In this document: positions 17,704 through 27,834 of the stretch, one piece after another | Layout of the letters: the number at the start of each line of letters is the position of its first letter | Position numbering within the stretch: the stretch's first letter is position 1 | Source: Vibrio ruber DSM 16370 | GTDB taxonomy: Bacteria > Pseudomonadota > Gammaproteobacteria > Enterobacterales > Vibrionaceae | Reading direction: 5' to 3' | DNA: 64,000 bases | NCBI RefSeq assembly: GCF_900163965.1 | Contig: NZ_FULE01000018.1 | Coordinates: forward strand, 1-64,000 | Notes under the pieces: generated by a model | What the model was told of the DNA's origin: nothing | Seen by the model: the letters and a program-made list of their open reading frames with translations, nothing else | Databases searched by the model: none | Position numbers and translations under genes: made by a program

Positions 17704-19761
17704 TTATGCGGAGCGCTCTACAGCATGGGATGTCATCGGTTGATCCGGCAGGGTGATAATAAATTGACTCCCCTGACCAAACTGGCTTTCACAGTGGATT
17801 TTCCCGTGCAGAATATCTTTCACAATATTATGCGCAATACTGAGCCCTAAACCACTGCCACCGTGACCACGTTTGGTGGTAAAGAAAGGTTCAAAGAGCT
17901 TGGGGATATCGTGAGGTGGTATACCCGTTCCGTTATCGGTGACAATGATTAAATTTTTGCCGGGAGATTGCCGGGCTGAAATCGTCACTTGTCCGTTGAC
18001 GGTATCCGTTTGCTCCGGATCTGACTGATAAAATGCATGAGTAAGACTATTGGTGATCAGAATCGTTAACACTTGTGCCAACGCTCCCGGGCAAGTAATC
18101 AGGTGAAGATCTTGTTCAATATCGATGGAGAGTTGATGTGGTGTTTTCTTGAAGTTAGGCTGCATCGTGGCAACAATTTTCGATAGATATTCTTTCACTG
18201 AAATCGTCCGATAGTCCGGACTTGATTGGTCGACGGCAATCTCTTTAAAATTAGAGATAAGTTTGGATGCTTGCTCCAGTTGTGACCCCATTAAAGCTGT
18301 GGTTTCATTGGCATCTTCGATGAAGCCTGACAGTTCATCGCGGGTCAGTTTACCGGTTTGCACTTTGGCATGAATTTCTTGTATTTCTTCATGAAGGTGA
18401 GAGGTTCCGGTGATCGCAATCCCTAATGGGGTGTTAATTTCATGCGCAACCCCAGCGACCAATCCCCCCAATGCTGCCATCTTTTCTGATTCCACGAGTT
18501 CACGTTGGGTCTGCCTGAGATTTTCAAGTGTTGCTTGTATTTCTTGATTGGCCCGTTGTAGAGCAACTGTTCTGGCAGCAACGCGCTGTTCCAGTGTTTC
18601 ATTCAGTTCTTGCAGTTCTACGGTTCTTTCGGCAACTTTATCTTCCAGTTCATTATTGGTGGTGAGCAAGTTTTCAGCCAGATTGTTAAAACTGCGGGCG
18701 AGCTCATTGAGTTCCTTTGCTTGAGTCGGACTGACTTTCGCTCTCAACTGATGTTCACCGAGACGAATTCTGCGGCTATCGGCTGCAAGTTTGACGATCG
18801 GTGATGAAACTGCCCGTCCCAGTATCAGACCAATGATAATCGCAATGACTCCCAGTACACCTGCTGCAATCACCAGCAAATATTGGTAGTGTTTCATCGG
18901 TTGCATGATTTCATGCTGATCCACTTTGACAACAATGCTCCAGTTCAGTTCTTGTAGGTAACGGGCGACAGCCAACACATCCGTATTCCGGTAGTCATTT
19001 GAGCGGATAATGTCTTGAGTATGATATTCAACGGCTTCTACCAGCGAACCACCGTTTGCTAGCGCAAAAGAGTTGGCGTCGGCTGGCTTAGCCATATGTT
19101 CAGGGTAACGCAGCGGGGTAATATAGACTAACTTCCCGGCTTGGTTCTCGGTAAAGAGGATGGTCTCTCCTGATATCCCCATGCCTGTATAGCTTTGAGT
19201 ACTGCTTACAAGCTCATCGGCTGCCAGTGTTGCCACGATGACGCCGATTTTTTCACCTTGCAGGATCATCGGTGATTCAATTTGAATATACATCCCCCCA
19301 TTTAAGTCACGGGTGATAGTTTTTAATACGATATCGGTTTGACTGTTGTCGGTCAGTTCAAGTGTGGCCGCGACTTTATTGGCTTGATTCGGCTGTGTCT
19401 GGAGGACGATTTCACCATTGAGTTTCTTTAATTGAATCGACTTTACTTTTGCAACAGACTCAATCGCATCTTGAATGATACTGTCTATTTTTTGTAATGA
19501 TTGCTGGTTTGGATTGCGTAAATAATCGTTGAAACTCAAGCGTAGTTGCGTTCTGCTGGCAATCAAGGCGACCCGATCTTTCCAAGCATGAATCAGGTTA
19601 TACAGGCGGCCTTGCTGATTTGTTGCAACTGCATTTAAGAGTTGATCAACCGATTGATTGAGCATTTTGGCACCCGCTTGGTTTGATATATAGCCAAAGG
19701 CTCCCATGCATAAGAAAACCAGCAGTAAGCAAAAAATGGTAATTCGATAATAGATAGACAT
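17704..19761 (-). CDS. Membrane sensor histidine kinase (Cache-like sensor, HAMP, coiled coil, HATPase)
   Basis: A 685-aa sensor kinase. An N-terminal membrane helix (about 7-25) is followed by a periplasmic domain of about 265 residues, probably dCache, then a second helix (about 295-318) and HAMP (about 318-372). A coiled coil (about 372-430, with repeated VAERTVELQ/VAARTVALQ) leads to the dimerisation helix with phospho-acceptor His440 in VAGVAHEINTPLG. The ATPase domain has N, G1 (DNGTGIPP), F (FEPFFTTKRG) and G2 (GSGLGLSIAHN) boxes. There is no receiver domain. It is transcribed away from an HD-GYP regulator 177 bp off, likely its partner. The signal is unknown; it stands beside pelI. 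Confidence 0.93.
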   Translation of the reverse strand: MSIYYRITIFCLLLVFLCMGAFGYISNQAGAKMLNQSVDQLLNAVATNQQGRLYNLIHAWKDRVALIASRTQLRLSFNDYLRNPNQQSLQKIDSIIQDAIESVAKVKSIQLKKLNGEIVLQTQPNQANKVAATLELTDNSQTDIVLKTITRDLNGGMYIQIESPMILQGEKIGVIVATLAADELVSSTQSYTGMGISGETILFTENQAGKLVYITPLRYPEHMAKPADANSFALANGGSLVEAVEYHTQDIIRSNDYRNTDVLAVARYLQELNWSIVVKVDQHEIMQPMKHYQYLLVIAAGVLGVIAIIIGLILGRAVSSPIVKLAADSRRIRLGEHQLRAKVSPTQAKELNELARSFNNLAENLLTTNNELEDKVAERTVELQELNETLEQRVAARTVALQRANQEIQATLENLRQTQRELVESEKMAALGGLVAGVAHEINTPLGIAITGTSHLHEEIQEIHAKVQTGKLTRDELSGFIEDANETTALMGSQLEQASKLISNFKEIAVDQSSPDYRTISVKEYLSKIVATMQPNFKKTPHQLSIDIEQDLHLITCPGALAQVLTILITNSLTHAFYQSDPEQTDTVNGQVTISARQSPGKNLIIVTDNGTGIPPHDIPKLFEPFFTTKRGHGGSGLGLSIAHNIVKDILHGKIHCESQFGQGSQFIITLPDQPMTSHAVERSA

Positions 19762-19938
19762 GCGCTATCTCCGGCCATCGTAACTGAGAACAATAAGCAT
19801 CACATTGCTTTTTATTCGTATGTGTAAAGTTTCATTCATATACTAAAATTGATTAACAAAGCAGTAAAAATCAAGTTCCACATTGTGAATGGACGAATAA
19901 AAACGGTCTGGTTCGGTTGGGAAGAGAGGATAAGGAAA

Positions 19939-21501
19939 ATGTCAGAGCAGGATATGCTATTTGATGAGTCAGGTAATCTCAGTCAATCGGCTCAAATAAA
20001 TGCGTCTAAAGGCTCACCTTCAAGGTGGAAAATTCTGATTGTCGATGATGAAGAGGGTGTTCACACCATTACCAAACTGGCTCTGAATCGCACCCAATTT
20101 GCAGGAAAAGGACTCACATTTCTCAGTGCATACAATGTTGCTCAGGCAAAAGAAATACTGTTATCTGAAAGTGATATTGCTGTGGTTTTGTTGGATGTGG
20201 TGATGGAAACTGAAGAAGCGGGGTTGGAGATCGCGGAGTACATTCGTGATGAGCTGGACAATCATCTGATTCGGATTATTTTGCGTACCGGCCAACCGGG
20301 AACCATTCCCGAAAAAGATATTATTGAACAATATGATATTAATGATTACCGGGAAAAAACTGAACTCACCAAACGTAAACTTCATTCGACGGTTTATACG
20401 GCGCTACGTTCCTACCGTGACATGCTGGCATTAGAAAATCACAAGCTCGGTCTGGAAAAAGTTATCGCAGCGACAGCCACTATTCTCAAACAAAAATCAA
20501 TGGAGAGTTTTGCTCAGGGGGTACTAGAGCAAGTCTCATCGTTGTTATATATGAAAGAGGAGACAATGTTGCCTGAAATCGAAGGGGGGCTGGCTGAAAA
20601 AAATATCGATGATGTTCATGTGCTGGCACGGGTCGGGGATATCTCCGCACAAGCGCTCAAAGCATCAATTTCTCAGCATGATTTCAATGTGGTTCGGGAC
20701 AGTGATCAAGCACTTCATTATCAAGACGATAATATCTGCCATATTTCTAATATTAACGGGATTGAGACCATTCTGAATATTACCGGTAAGCATGATTTTA
20801 AAGATGTGGATATGCATCTGATTGAGATGTTCTGTAATAACATGGCAATTGCTTTGGATAACTTACGACTCAATGATAGTTTGAGGAATACTCAGAAAGA
20901 GATTGTTTATGCAATTTGTGGCTTGGCTGAAAGTCGCTCTAAAGAGACGGGAAACCATGTTCGTCGCGTTGCTTACTATTCCCGGCTGATGGCTGAAGAA
21001 ATCGGTTTGAGCCCGTCCCAGTGTGAAGAGATTTTTTATGCGGCACCGCTCCATGATATCGGGAAAATTAGTATCCCGGACTATATTTTGAATAAGCCGG
21101 GCAAATTGAATGATGAAGAGTGGGCGCTGATGAAAGAGCATACCACCGTGGGAGAGAACTGCTTAAAAGGTTCCCATCAACCTGTAATGCAAGCCGGAGC
21201 GATTATTGCCAGTCAGCATCATGAATACTGGAACGGGCATGGCTATCCGCGGGGATTATCCGGTACGGATATCCATATTTACGGCCGTATTGTTGCGTTG
21301 GCTGATGTCTTTGACGCACTGGCAAGTAAGCGCTGCTATAAAGAGCCTTGGGGAGAAACAGAGATCGTCGCCTATATTCATGAACAGTCAGGGGTGAAGT
21401 TTGACCCGCAGTTAGTTGAAATTTTTCAGCGGCGACAAGCGGATTTTTTCCGGATTCTGCAAGAATATAACGATAGTCTGTCGTATTTGCCGACGCCATA
21501 A
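19939..21501 (+). CDS. Response regulator with DUF3369 and HD-GYP domains (c-di-GMP phosphodiesterase)
   Basis: Predicted to hydrolyse cyclic di-GMP when its receiver is phosphorylated. The start at 19939 gives MSEQDMLFDESG (520 aa) with SD GAGGATAAGGA; the longer frame from 19849 (TTG) lacks an SD. The receiver (about 30-150) has IVDDEEG and VVLLDVVME, with the phospho-acceptor Asp in the latter. A DUF3369-like middle part (about 185-330, KQKSMESFAQGVLEQ) follows. The HD-GYP domain (about 345-500) keeps HDIGKISIPDYIL and HHEYWNGHGYP, so it should be active. It is divergent from the kinase at 17704-19761. Confidence 0.92.
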   Translation: MSEQDMLFDESGNLSQSAQINASKGSPSRWKILIVDDEEGVHTITKLALNRTQFAGKGLTFLSAYNVAQAKEILLSESDIAVVLLDVVMETEEAGLEIAEYIRDELDNHLIRIILRTGQPGTIPEKDIIEQYDINDYREKTELTKRKLHSTVYTALRSYRDMLALENHKLGLEKVIAATATILKQKSMESFAQGVLEQVSSLLYMKEETMLPEIEGGLAEKNIDDVHVLARVGDISAQALKASISQHDFNVVRDSDQALHYQDDNICHISNINGIETILNITGKHDFKDVDMHLIEMFCNNMAIALDNLRLNDSLRNTQKEIVYAICGLAESRSKETGNHVRRVAYYSRLMAEEIGLSPSQCEEIFYAAPLHDIGKISIPDYILNKPGKLNDEEWALMKEHTTVGENCLKGSHQPVMQAGAIIASQHHEYWNGHGYPRGLSGTDIHIYGRIVALADVFDALASKRCYKEPWGETEIVAYIHEQSGVKFDPQLVEIFQRRQADFFRILQEYNDSLSYLPTP

Positions 21502-21510
21502 CGCACTGTT

Positions 21511-21558
21511 GATGACGTCAAATAACGATGACGTCAAATAACAATGGTGTCAAATAAC
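21511..21558 (+). repeat. Three tandem 16-bp repeats
   Basis: GATGACGTCAAATAAC occurs twice in direct succession (21511-21526 and 21527-21542). A third, diverged copy, AATGGTGTCAAATAAC, is at 21543-21558. The array lies between the HD-GYP gene and the mutS terminator. GACGTC is itself palindromic. Confidence 0.85.
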
Positions 21559-21560
21559 AA

Positions 21561-21586
21561 AAAGTGCAGCCCAATGACTGCACTTT
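21561..21586 (-). terminator. Terminator of mutS
   Basis: The perfect 9-bp stem AAAGTGCAG/CTGCACTTT is followed on the minus strand by TTGTTATTTG, with A/T continuing. It sits 56 bp after the mutS stop codon. On the plus strand there is no T-run. Confidence 0.75.
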
Positions 21587-21641
21587 GATGGATACCATTT
21601 TGATAACCTATCCGATCATATTGTTATCGGGTCGGTACTAT

Positions 21642-24233
21642 TTAGAGGTAACGTTTTAGCAGATAGAGTTGCTCGAGCGCTTGTCTGGGCGTGAGACTAT
21701 CGGGATCAAGCTCAGCGAGCTGCTTCTCTACTTCCGATGGCTCAGGCATCAGGCTCAGTTGGTTGGCAATATCAACTGTCGGTGATTGTCCTGTGCGTTT
21801 TCCGTCCAGCTGGTGGCTTTGCTCCAGTTGAGATAATTTCATCCGGGCATTTTTGATTACGGCTTTCGGCACACCAGCCAGTCCGGCAACGGCCAGCCCG
21901 TAGGATTTATTGGCAGCGCCTTCTTGTACCGCGTGCATGAAGGCAATGTTATCGCCATGTTCGACGGCATCAAGGTGGACATTGGCGAGATGCGGCAGTA
22001 AATCCGGGAGTTCGGTTAATTCGAAATAATGGGTGGCAAATAATGTCAGCGCGCCAATTTCTTTTGCCAGCCATTCTGCACTTGCCCATGCCAGAGAAAG
22101 GCCGTCGTAGGTACTGGTGCCGCGGCCGATTTCATCCATCAATACCAAACTATATTGAGTGGCATTGTGTAAGATATTGGCCGTTTCCGTCATCTCAACC
22201 ATAAAGGTTGAACGTCCTGACGCCAGATCATCAGACGCTCCGATTCGAGTGAAGATACGATCCATGAGACCGATTCTGGCCGATTCAGCAGGAACATAAC
22301 AGCCAATATGTGCCATCAATGCAATCAAGGCTGTCTGGCGCATATAGGTCGATTTACCGCCCATATTCGGCCCTGTAATAATCAGCATCTTGCGCTGAGG
22401 GTGCAAGGCAACGGGGTTGGCAATAAACGGGTCCTGCATCACCTGTTCGACAACCGGATGACGACCTGACTGGATATGGATCCCCGGCTCAGTGGTCAGT
22501 TCCGGACGACAGTAATCAAGAGTCTCGGCACGCTCGGCCAGATTTTGCAGTACGTCGAGTTGTGAAACCGCAGCGGAGAGTTCCTGAAGCTGTGCGAGGT
22601 AAGGCAGTAACTGATCAAATAATCCTTCCCACAGTTGCTTTTCCAGTGCCAGTGCTTTTGATTTTGAGTTCAGCACCTTATCTTCATGTTCTTTGAGCTC
22701 AGGAATAATGTAGCGTTCCGCGTTTTTCAGGGTCTGACGACGCACATAGTGCGGTGGCACCAGATGGCTTTGCCCCCGGCTGACCTGAATATAAAAACCG
22801 TGGACATTGTTATAACCGACTTTCAGCGTATCAATACCATGACGTTCCCGTTCATCATGTTCCAGTTGTTCCAGATATTCAGTCGCACCATCGGCCAGAT
22901 TGCGCCATTCATCCAGTTCGGCATGATAACCGGTTGCTATAACACCGCCATCGCGGATCACCACCGGTGGATTTTCGACGATTGCTTGCTCCAGCAAGGT
23001 AGCAATTGGCTCAATCGGCTGACAATGTTGCGCAAGCTGCTGTAAATGTGAGTGGTGCAGTGATGATAAGCTGGTTTGTAGTTCCGGTAACTGATGCAAC
23101 GCATGGCGCAGACGAGCCAGATCCCGAGGTCGGGCTGAGCGAATGGCTAAACGAGCCAGAATTCGTTCGATATCACCAATTTGTTTCAAGATGGGTTGTA
23201 CGTCGCAAAAAACGCCCTGTTCTTTGAGTTCACCGATAGCATCAAGCCGGTGATTGAGCGCTTCAATCTGACGCATCGGTTGATGTAGCCAACGTTTGAG
23301 CATTCGGCTTCCCATCGGAGTCGCACAATGATCGAGTATTTCCGCCAGTGTATGCTCCGTCCCTCCGGACAGGTTTTGAGTCAGTTCCAGATTGCGCCGG
23401 GTGGCTGCATCCATGATCACCGTGGTGTCCTGACGATCATAGATCAGGGAGCGAATATGAGGGAGGGCAGTTCTTTGCGTGTCTTTGACATACTGAATCA
23501 GACAGCCGGCAGCACATAGCCCTTTTTCTGCGGTTTCGACCCCGAAGCCGACTAAATCTTTAGTGCCGAACTGTTGGTTTAACTGCTGCCTGGCTGTTTC
23601 CAGTTCAAACTCCCATACCGGACGACGACGGTTCCCTTTTCGGTTTCCCATCAGCTGAACGGCTTGGAAGTCTTCAGGAAAGAGCAGTTCTTTCGGGGCA
23701 GTGCGCTGCAATTCGGCTGCCATAGCCTCTTCACTGTCTAATTCACAAAGCTGGAAACGCCCTGAGGTCATATCAAGGGTCGCGTAGCCAAATTGCTGAC
23801 CTTGTTGGTAAATTGCTGCAATCAGGTTATCGAGTCGTTCCGGTAATAGTGCTTCATCGGTAATGGTTCCCGGGGTGACAATGCGGACAACTTTCCGTTC
23901 TACCGGCCCTTTACTGGTAGCGGGGTCACCGATTTGTTCACAGATGGCTACCGACTCGCCGAGCTGAACCAGCTTGGCCAGATAGCCTTCAACGGCATGG
24001 AAAGGCACACCCGCCATCGGAATCGGTTCACCGGCGGAGGCCCCTCGCTTAGTCAGTGAAATATCCAGTAACTGAGAGGCGCGTTTCGCATCATCATAAA
24101 ATAGTTCGTAAAAGTCCCCCATGCGATAAAACAGCAAAATATCAGGATTTTCGGCCTTGAGCTTCAGATACTGCTGCATCATGGGCGTATGTTTACTTTC
24201 TGGTGCTTTACTTGCGGTGGGATTATCGATCAT
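21642..24233 (-). CDS. mutS: DNA mismatch repair protein MutS
   Basis: Recognises base mismatches and small loops and recruits MutL using ATP. The 863-aa protein has the mismatch-binding domain with [14 protein letters not shown] (the Phe-x-Glu that contacts the mismatch), the connector, core and clamp domains, and the ATPase with Walker [14 protein letters not shown] and Walker [17 protein letters not shown]. The helix-turn-helix tail ends LYLLKRYL. In other Vibrio genomes it normally sits between rpoS and pncC-recA. Here accessory pectin genes separate it from both. Confidence 0.98.
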   Translation of the reverse strand: MIDNPTASKAPESKHTPMMQQYLKLKAENPDILLFYRMGDFYELFYDDAKRASQLLDISLTKRGASAGEPIPMAGVPFHAVEGYLAKLVQLGESVAICEQIGDPATSKGPVERKVVRIVTPGTITDEALLPERLDNLIAAIYQQGQQFGYATLDMTSGRFQLCELDSEEAMAAELQRTAPKELLFPEDFQAVQLMGNRKGNRRRPVWEFELETARQQLNQQFGTKDLVGFGVETAEKGLCAAGCLIQYVKDTQRTALPHIRSLIYDRQDTTVIMDAATRRNLELTQNLSGGTEHTLAEILDHCATPMGSRMLKRWLHQPMRQIEALNHRLDAIGELKEQGVFCDVQPILKQIGDIERILARLAIRSARPRDLARLRHALHQLPELQTSLSSLHHSHLQQLAQHCQPIEPIATLLEQAIVENPPVVIRDGGVIATGYHAELDEWRNLADGATEYLEQLEHDERERHGIDTLKVGYNNVHGFYIQVSRGQSHLVPPHYVRRQTLKNAERYIIPELKEHEDKVLNSKSKALALEKQLWEGLFDQLLPYLAQLQELSAAVSQLDVLQNLAERAETLDYCRPELTTEPGIHIQSGRHPVVEQVMQDPFIANPVALHPQRKMLIITGPNMGGKSTYMRQTALIALMAHIGCYVPAESARIGLMDRIFTRIGASDDLASGRSTFMVEMTETANILHNATQYSLVLMDEIGRGTSTYDGLSLAWASAEWLAKEIGALTLFATHYFELTELPDLLPHLANVHLDAVEHGDNIAFMHAVQEGAANKSYGLAVAGLAGVPKAVIKNARMKLSQLEQSHQLDGKRTGQSPTVDIANQLSLMPEPSEVEKQLAELDPDSLTPRQALEQLYLLKRYL

Positions 24234-24393
24234 CTTTATATTTCAATGCCAATTAGGTCGTGATAAAACGGCTCCCCCGACAGGCGTCACTATATTGAAT
24301 GCGCTGGTGGGCCGAATGATGAATGCTGTGCGCCCGGAGAAATCACATGCGAGTGCTGAGCAATGGGGGAAAAGAATAGCAAACCAGCAATGA

Positions 24394-24445
24394 AGAGCGC
24401 AACAAACGCTTCGAGGAATTGGGGGAATGAAGCGTTGAGCGCTCT
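24394..24445 (-). terminator. Probable terminator of ogl
   Basis: A long two-part stem: AGAGCGC pairs with GCGCTCT, and AACGCTTC pairs with GAAGCGTT. It lies 13-64 bp beyond the ogl stop. The T-run is poor, so it may instead be a stabilising 3' structure. The remainder of the mutS-ogl gap (24234-24393) shows nothing recognisable. Confidence 0.55.
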
Positions 24446-24457
24446 GAAAAGCAGATG

Positions 24458-25621
24458 CTATTTTAGTTCTTCGGGCAGGTCAGCAATATACACTGCCGGT
24501 ACACCTTCAAAGTCGCTGGTAAATAATACCCCTTGATCATTCGGTGTAAAGGAAGGATGCGGATGGGTAATTTGACGATCACCATCGAGCACTTGCCAAG
24601 ATGTACTGTGCTTTGCTAATCGGGAGAACGTTTTCTTTTGAGTATTGAGAATATAGAGAAATGGATCATTCTCGATGTTGTAGCTATCGGTATCGTTCAC
24701 ATCCGGTGGTGTATCACATCCGTCACCGACCATCAGCGAGCCGTCAAAGTTACTCATTAAGTGAGAACATGGCGGCATTTCCATGACGATTTCATTGTTT
24801 AGTGTTTGAGGATCAACACGACAGATAAGCCGTTCACTTTGTCCTTTCAGATAGGAAACATAAGCCATGGCACTGCCGTCGGGAATCCAGAATTCATGGG
24901 TACAGGATTCGCCCGGTGCATGGGATTTAACTTTGCGGACGTGATTACCATCCCCGTCCACCAGCCACATTCTGGCATCGACGAGATCATGGGGGCCTTC
25001 ATGACAGAATCCGATAGTCTGATCATCAAACGGGCGATAGATCGGGTGACCCAGCCAAGCATTTTCCTGATGGATGACTTTGACGCCTCCGGTGGCAATA
25101 TCGACCTGAATCAGGCGGCAGGTCGGATTGGTATGATAAAACTCAGCAAACTTCTCCCATGAGGTGAGTGGCTGCCAGCTATCTTTATGGATTTCTATCC
25201 CGACCAGTTTGGTACAAGAGGAGTTGGCAACCCAGGTACCATAACCTTTCCATGCTTCATCTACAGTATAAATCCGTGTTTCTTCGAGCGTTTTGAAATC
25301 AACTTTCATCAAGTTGCGTTCATTTTTGACATAGAAAAAACTTTGCTCATCGGATGAAATAAACCCGCCGAAGGTGTTATCTCCGGAGCCTTCCGTCAAT
25401 TGTGTTGCTTGTCGGGTGTTGAGATCGAGCAGATAGTAATTTCGGTTGGTATCGAAGTCACCGGCAAAGAGTAATTTTTGCCCGTCTTCGGTAAAACATT
25501 TCTGATAAAAATAGTTGCGATGACAGATCACATCTTTGGGGGTCAGCCGTGTCACTTTGACCTGTGTATCCGAATCAATGAAGCTTTCAAAATCAAGGCT
25601 GATGACATCACCTTTAGCCAT
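24458..25621 (-). CDS. ogl: Oligogalacturonate lyase (PL22)
   Basis: Cytoplasmic enzyme that cleaves short unsaturated oligogalacturonides, mainly digalacturonate, to 4-deoxy-5-keto-uronate monomers. The 387-aa protein lacks a signal peptide. It begins MAKGDVISLDFESF and reads as a seven-bladed propeller. His287, Gln350, His353 and His355 (CSHLM; RQITHPHP) occupy the positions of the metal ligands I recall from Yersinia Ogl, with identical numbering. It lies 80 bp behind the symporter gene and probably shares its transcript; a hairpin sits in the junction. Confidence 0.95.
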   Translation of the reverse strand: MAKGDVISLDFESFIDSDTQVKVTRLTPKDVICHRNYFYQKCFTEDGQKLLFAGDFDTNRNYYLLDLNTRQATQLTEGSGDNTFGGFISSDEQSFFYVKNERNLMKVDFKTLEETRIYTVDEAWKGYGTWVANSSCTKLVGIEIHKDSWQPLTSWEKFAEFYHTNPTCRLIQVDIATGGVKVIHQENAWLGHPIYRPFDDQTIGFCHEGPHDLVDARMWLVDGDGNHVRKVKSHAPGESCTHEFWIPDGSAMAYVSYLKGQSERLICRVDPQTLNNEIVMEMPPCSHLMSNFDGSLMVGDGCDTPPDVNDTDSYNIENDPFLYILNTQKKTFSRLAKHSTSWQVLDGDRQITHPHPSFTPNDQGVLFTSDFEGVPAVYIADLPEELK

Positions 25622-25642
25622 GAATGTTCTCCTGTTATGTCA

Positions 25643-25661
25643 GGCTGCCTTACCGGCAGCC
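25643..25661 (-). other. Intercistronic hairpin between the symporter and ogl
   Basis: GGCTGCC-TTACC-GGCAGCC is a 7-bp GC-rich stem without a T-run on the minus strand. It may stabilise or process the symporter-ogl mRNA. It lies close ahead of the ogl start. Confidence 0.5.
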
Positions 25662-25701
25662 TTTATGATATGACTGAATAAACCTGAATTCACGAACTGA
25701 G

Positions 25702-27471
25702 TTAACGAACGGGAATCGCTTTGCCTTGCAGCTCTTCTATCCGGGCACTTTTTTTCAAGGCAAAACCAACGATGAAAATGACCGCTGCACACGCAAGAAA
25801 CATCAGTCGTCCCCACAATGGGTTCGGGATGAGGATCATCAGCGTCAGACCACCAGCCATATAGGTGACCAATGTACCGAGTTTGGCTCGTTGCATCCGG
25901 TCAAATTGATCCTGATCTTTATCCGTTACGACACACTCAGTGGCGACATCGTTAAAGAATTTTTCTGTTTCGGCTTTATGAGTGTCGTTAGACTCCCGGT
26001 AAAAGAGTGTCGTCAGGCAGAAGAATCCAGCGGTTAAGAACAAGTGTGCAGCAATGGTAATCATGGTTCGCATCTCACTGGTTTCTCTGCCGGTCAGACT
26101 TTCAATACCAAACCAGCCGGCGATGAATTGTGGTGTGAAGACTTTCACAACCAACAAAGACACAAACATCCCGAATACAACCGTTGCCCAAGGTGCCCAT
26201 TTGGGGGTTTTACGAATTAAGATTCCGAGGAATAGCGGCACCAGAACCGGGGATTGCAGTAAAGTCGCAACCTGCATCATCAGGTCAAACAGACTCAGAC
26301 TTTTCAGCGAGTTAAAGAATTGAGCCATTAAAATGACCAGAATACCATTCACCAGACAGGCCAGTTGCCCGACGCGCAGCAGCTCTTTGTCTTTCGCTTG
26401 GCCGTGACGAACAATGTTGGCGTAGAAACTACGTACGAAGATCCCTGAATTCCGGTTCAGTGCTGAATCCATTGATGACATTGTGGCCGCGAAAAGACCA
26501 GCCATGAGTAATCCGACAGTGCCTAATGGCATGGTTTCCCGGGCAAAGACCAGATAGACCGCGTCTCTGGCTTTGGCACCGAGCTCGGGATAGGCTTGTG
26601 CTGCATCGGGGTAAAGAATGGCTGATGCCCAAGGCGGGATAAACCAAATAACGGCACCGACCATCATCATAATTAACGCCATTAATGCGGCTTTACTTGC
26701 ATTCCGTGAATCTTTGGCATTAAGAAAACGATAGGACTCCTGCATGTTGTTGATACTTTGTAACTGTTTGACAATAAAGAAGATAAAGGTACAAACCAAC
26801 AGCAATGGATAATTCATATCCGGGCCGGAAACAAATCCGCCGGGGAATTCACGAATAATTTCACCCGGTCCTCCGACGAAGTAGAGTGCAACCACAGCAC
26901 AGGCTACAGAAACGACGGCAACTACCAATGTTTGAATAAAGTCCGATGCCACCACTCCCCAAGCACCACTTAGCAGTGAAATGACCAACACAGCAGCACC
27001 AGTGACATAAATTGTGGTGATAATATTGGCATTAAAGACTGCTGATGCAAACACACCAAGCCCGTTCAGCCACACCCCGGCATTAATTACACTGAGCGGA
27101 ATAATCACCCATGTAAAGAATTGCTCGTTCCCATTACCGAAACGGCGTTTGATACCTTCGGTTGGTGTATCGACACGCATTTGGCGGAAACGGCGGGCAA
27201 AATAGAAGTGGGCAAAAACATAAGCCACCATATTACCGATGAACACGGCAAGCACCGCAAAACCATCGTTAAATGCCTTTCCCGCCGCCCCGGTAAATGT
27301 CCAGGCAGAAAACTGGGTCATAAATGCTGTTGCACCCACCATCCACCAGAGCATTTTACCGCCGCCTCTGAAGTAGTCACTGGTACTGGCGCTCGCCATT
27401 TTCTTGAACAGTAGACTGATTGCGATCATCAGCGCGAAGTAACCTGCAATCACAAGATAGTCATATTGCAT
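25702..27471 (-). CDS. Sodium/solute symporter (SSS family), probable galacturonide or oligogalacturonide uptake
   Basis: A 589-aa inner-membrane protein with about 13-14 hydrophobic segments. It begins MQYDYLVIAGYFALMIAISLLFKK and shows the SSS-family start DYFRGGGKMLWWMVGATAFMTQFSAWTFTGAAG. The segment SSMDSALNRNSGI corresponds to the family's conserved Na+-site region. The family moves sugars, amino acids or uronates with sodium. Location directly upstream of ogl and behind a KdgR-like box points to unsaturated galacturonides, but the substrate is inferred. It is not related to TogT-type carriers as far as I can tell. Confidence 0.9.
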   Translation of the reverse strand: MQYDYLVIAGYFALMIAISLLFKKMASASTSDYFRGGGKMLWWMVGATAFMTQFSAWTFTGAAGKAFNDGFAVLAVFIGNMVAYVFAHFYFARRFRQMRVDTPTEGIKRRFGNGNEQFFTWVIIPLSVINAGVWLNGLGVFASAVFNANIITTIYVTGAAVLVISLLSGAWGVVASDFIQTLVVAVVSVACAVVALYFVGGPGEIIREFPGGFVSGPDMNYPLLLVCTFIFFIVKQLQSINNMQESYRFLNAKDSRNASKAALMALIMMMVGAVIWFIPPWASAILYPDAAQAYPELGAKARDAVYLVFARETMPLGTVGLLMAGLFAATMSSMDSALNRNSGIFVRSFYANIVRHGQAKDKELLRVGQLACLVNGILVILMAQFFNSLKSLSLFDLMMQVATLLQSPVLVPLFLGILIRKTPKWAPWATVVFGMFVSLLVVKVFTPQFIAGWFGIESLTGRETSEMRTMITIAAHLFLTAGFFCLTTLFYRESNDTHKAETEKFFNDVATECVVTDKDQDQFDRMQRAKLGTLVTYMAGGLTLMILIPNPLWGRLMFLACAAVIFIVGFALKKSARIEELQGKAIPVR

Positions 27472-27540
27472 TGCTTATCCCTTTATAAGTATTTGATGGG
27501 GGTATTTTTAAACAAAAAAATAAAAAGGTGTGTGATTAAT

Positions 27541-27559
27541 ATCAAAACGATGGTTCAAT
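27541..27559 (-). promoter_or_regulatory. KdgR-box-like palindrome upstream of the symporter-ogl operon
   Basis: ATCAAAACGATGGTTCAAT matches 15 of 19 positions of the remembered KdgR consensus. It lies 70 bp ahead of the symporter start codon. The rest of the 363-bp gap (27472-27834) contains a hairpin at 27779-27807 and no gene. Confidence 0.5.
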
Positions 27560-27778
27560 TTTGTTTTTTTATAATTAAGTGTGAGGTGTGTCGAGATTAA
27601 ACATGACCTTACTGACAGGAATTGGGTCAGTAGCATTGCACGACAAAAGAAGAGAGCGATCCGCTGAAGGGATAAGCGCTGGCTCATCTGTCATGTTTGC
27701 ATGAGTTTAGAACACCTTGACGAATAAGGGATTAGAATCTATATAAATCAGATGGTTATACTGACTTATTTGCGATGA

Positions 27779-27807
27779 ATGTCAGGTTTCTGAGTGAAAC
27801 CTGACAT
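27779..27807 (-). terminator. Strong hairpin behind the PL9 lyase gene
   Basis: The perfect 12-bp stem ATGTCAGGTTTC/GAAACCTGACAT has a 5-nt loop and begins 28 bp after the PL9 stop. It has no T-run, so it may be a 3' stabilising structure or a factor-dependent end. Confidence 0.5.
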
Positions 27808-27834
27808 GTCACATCAAGCTGGGCAAGAGGTTGA

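Noticed and set aside
17498..17743. 81-codon open frame in the gap between the PL3 gene and the kinase
   Set aside because: No SD, no recognisable similarity, overlaps the end of the kinase gene on the other strand and follows the KdgR-like boxes; probably not coding.
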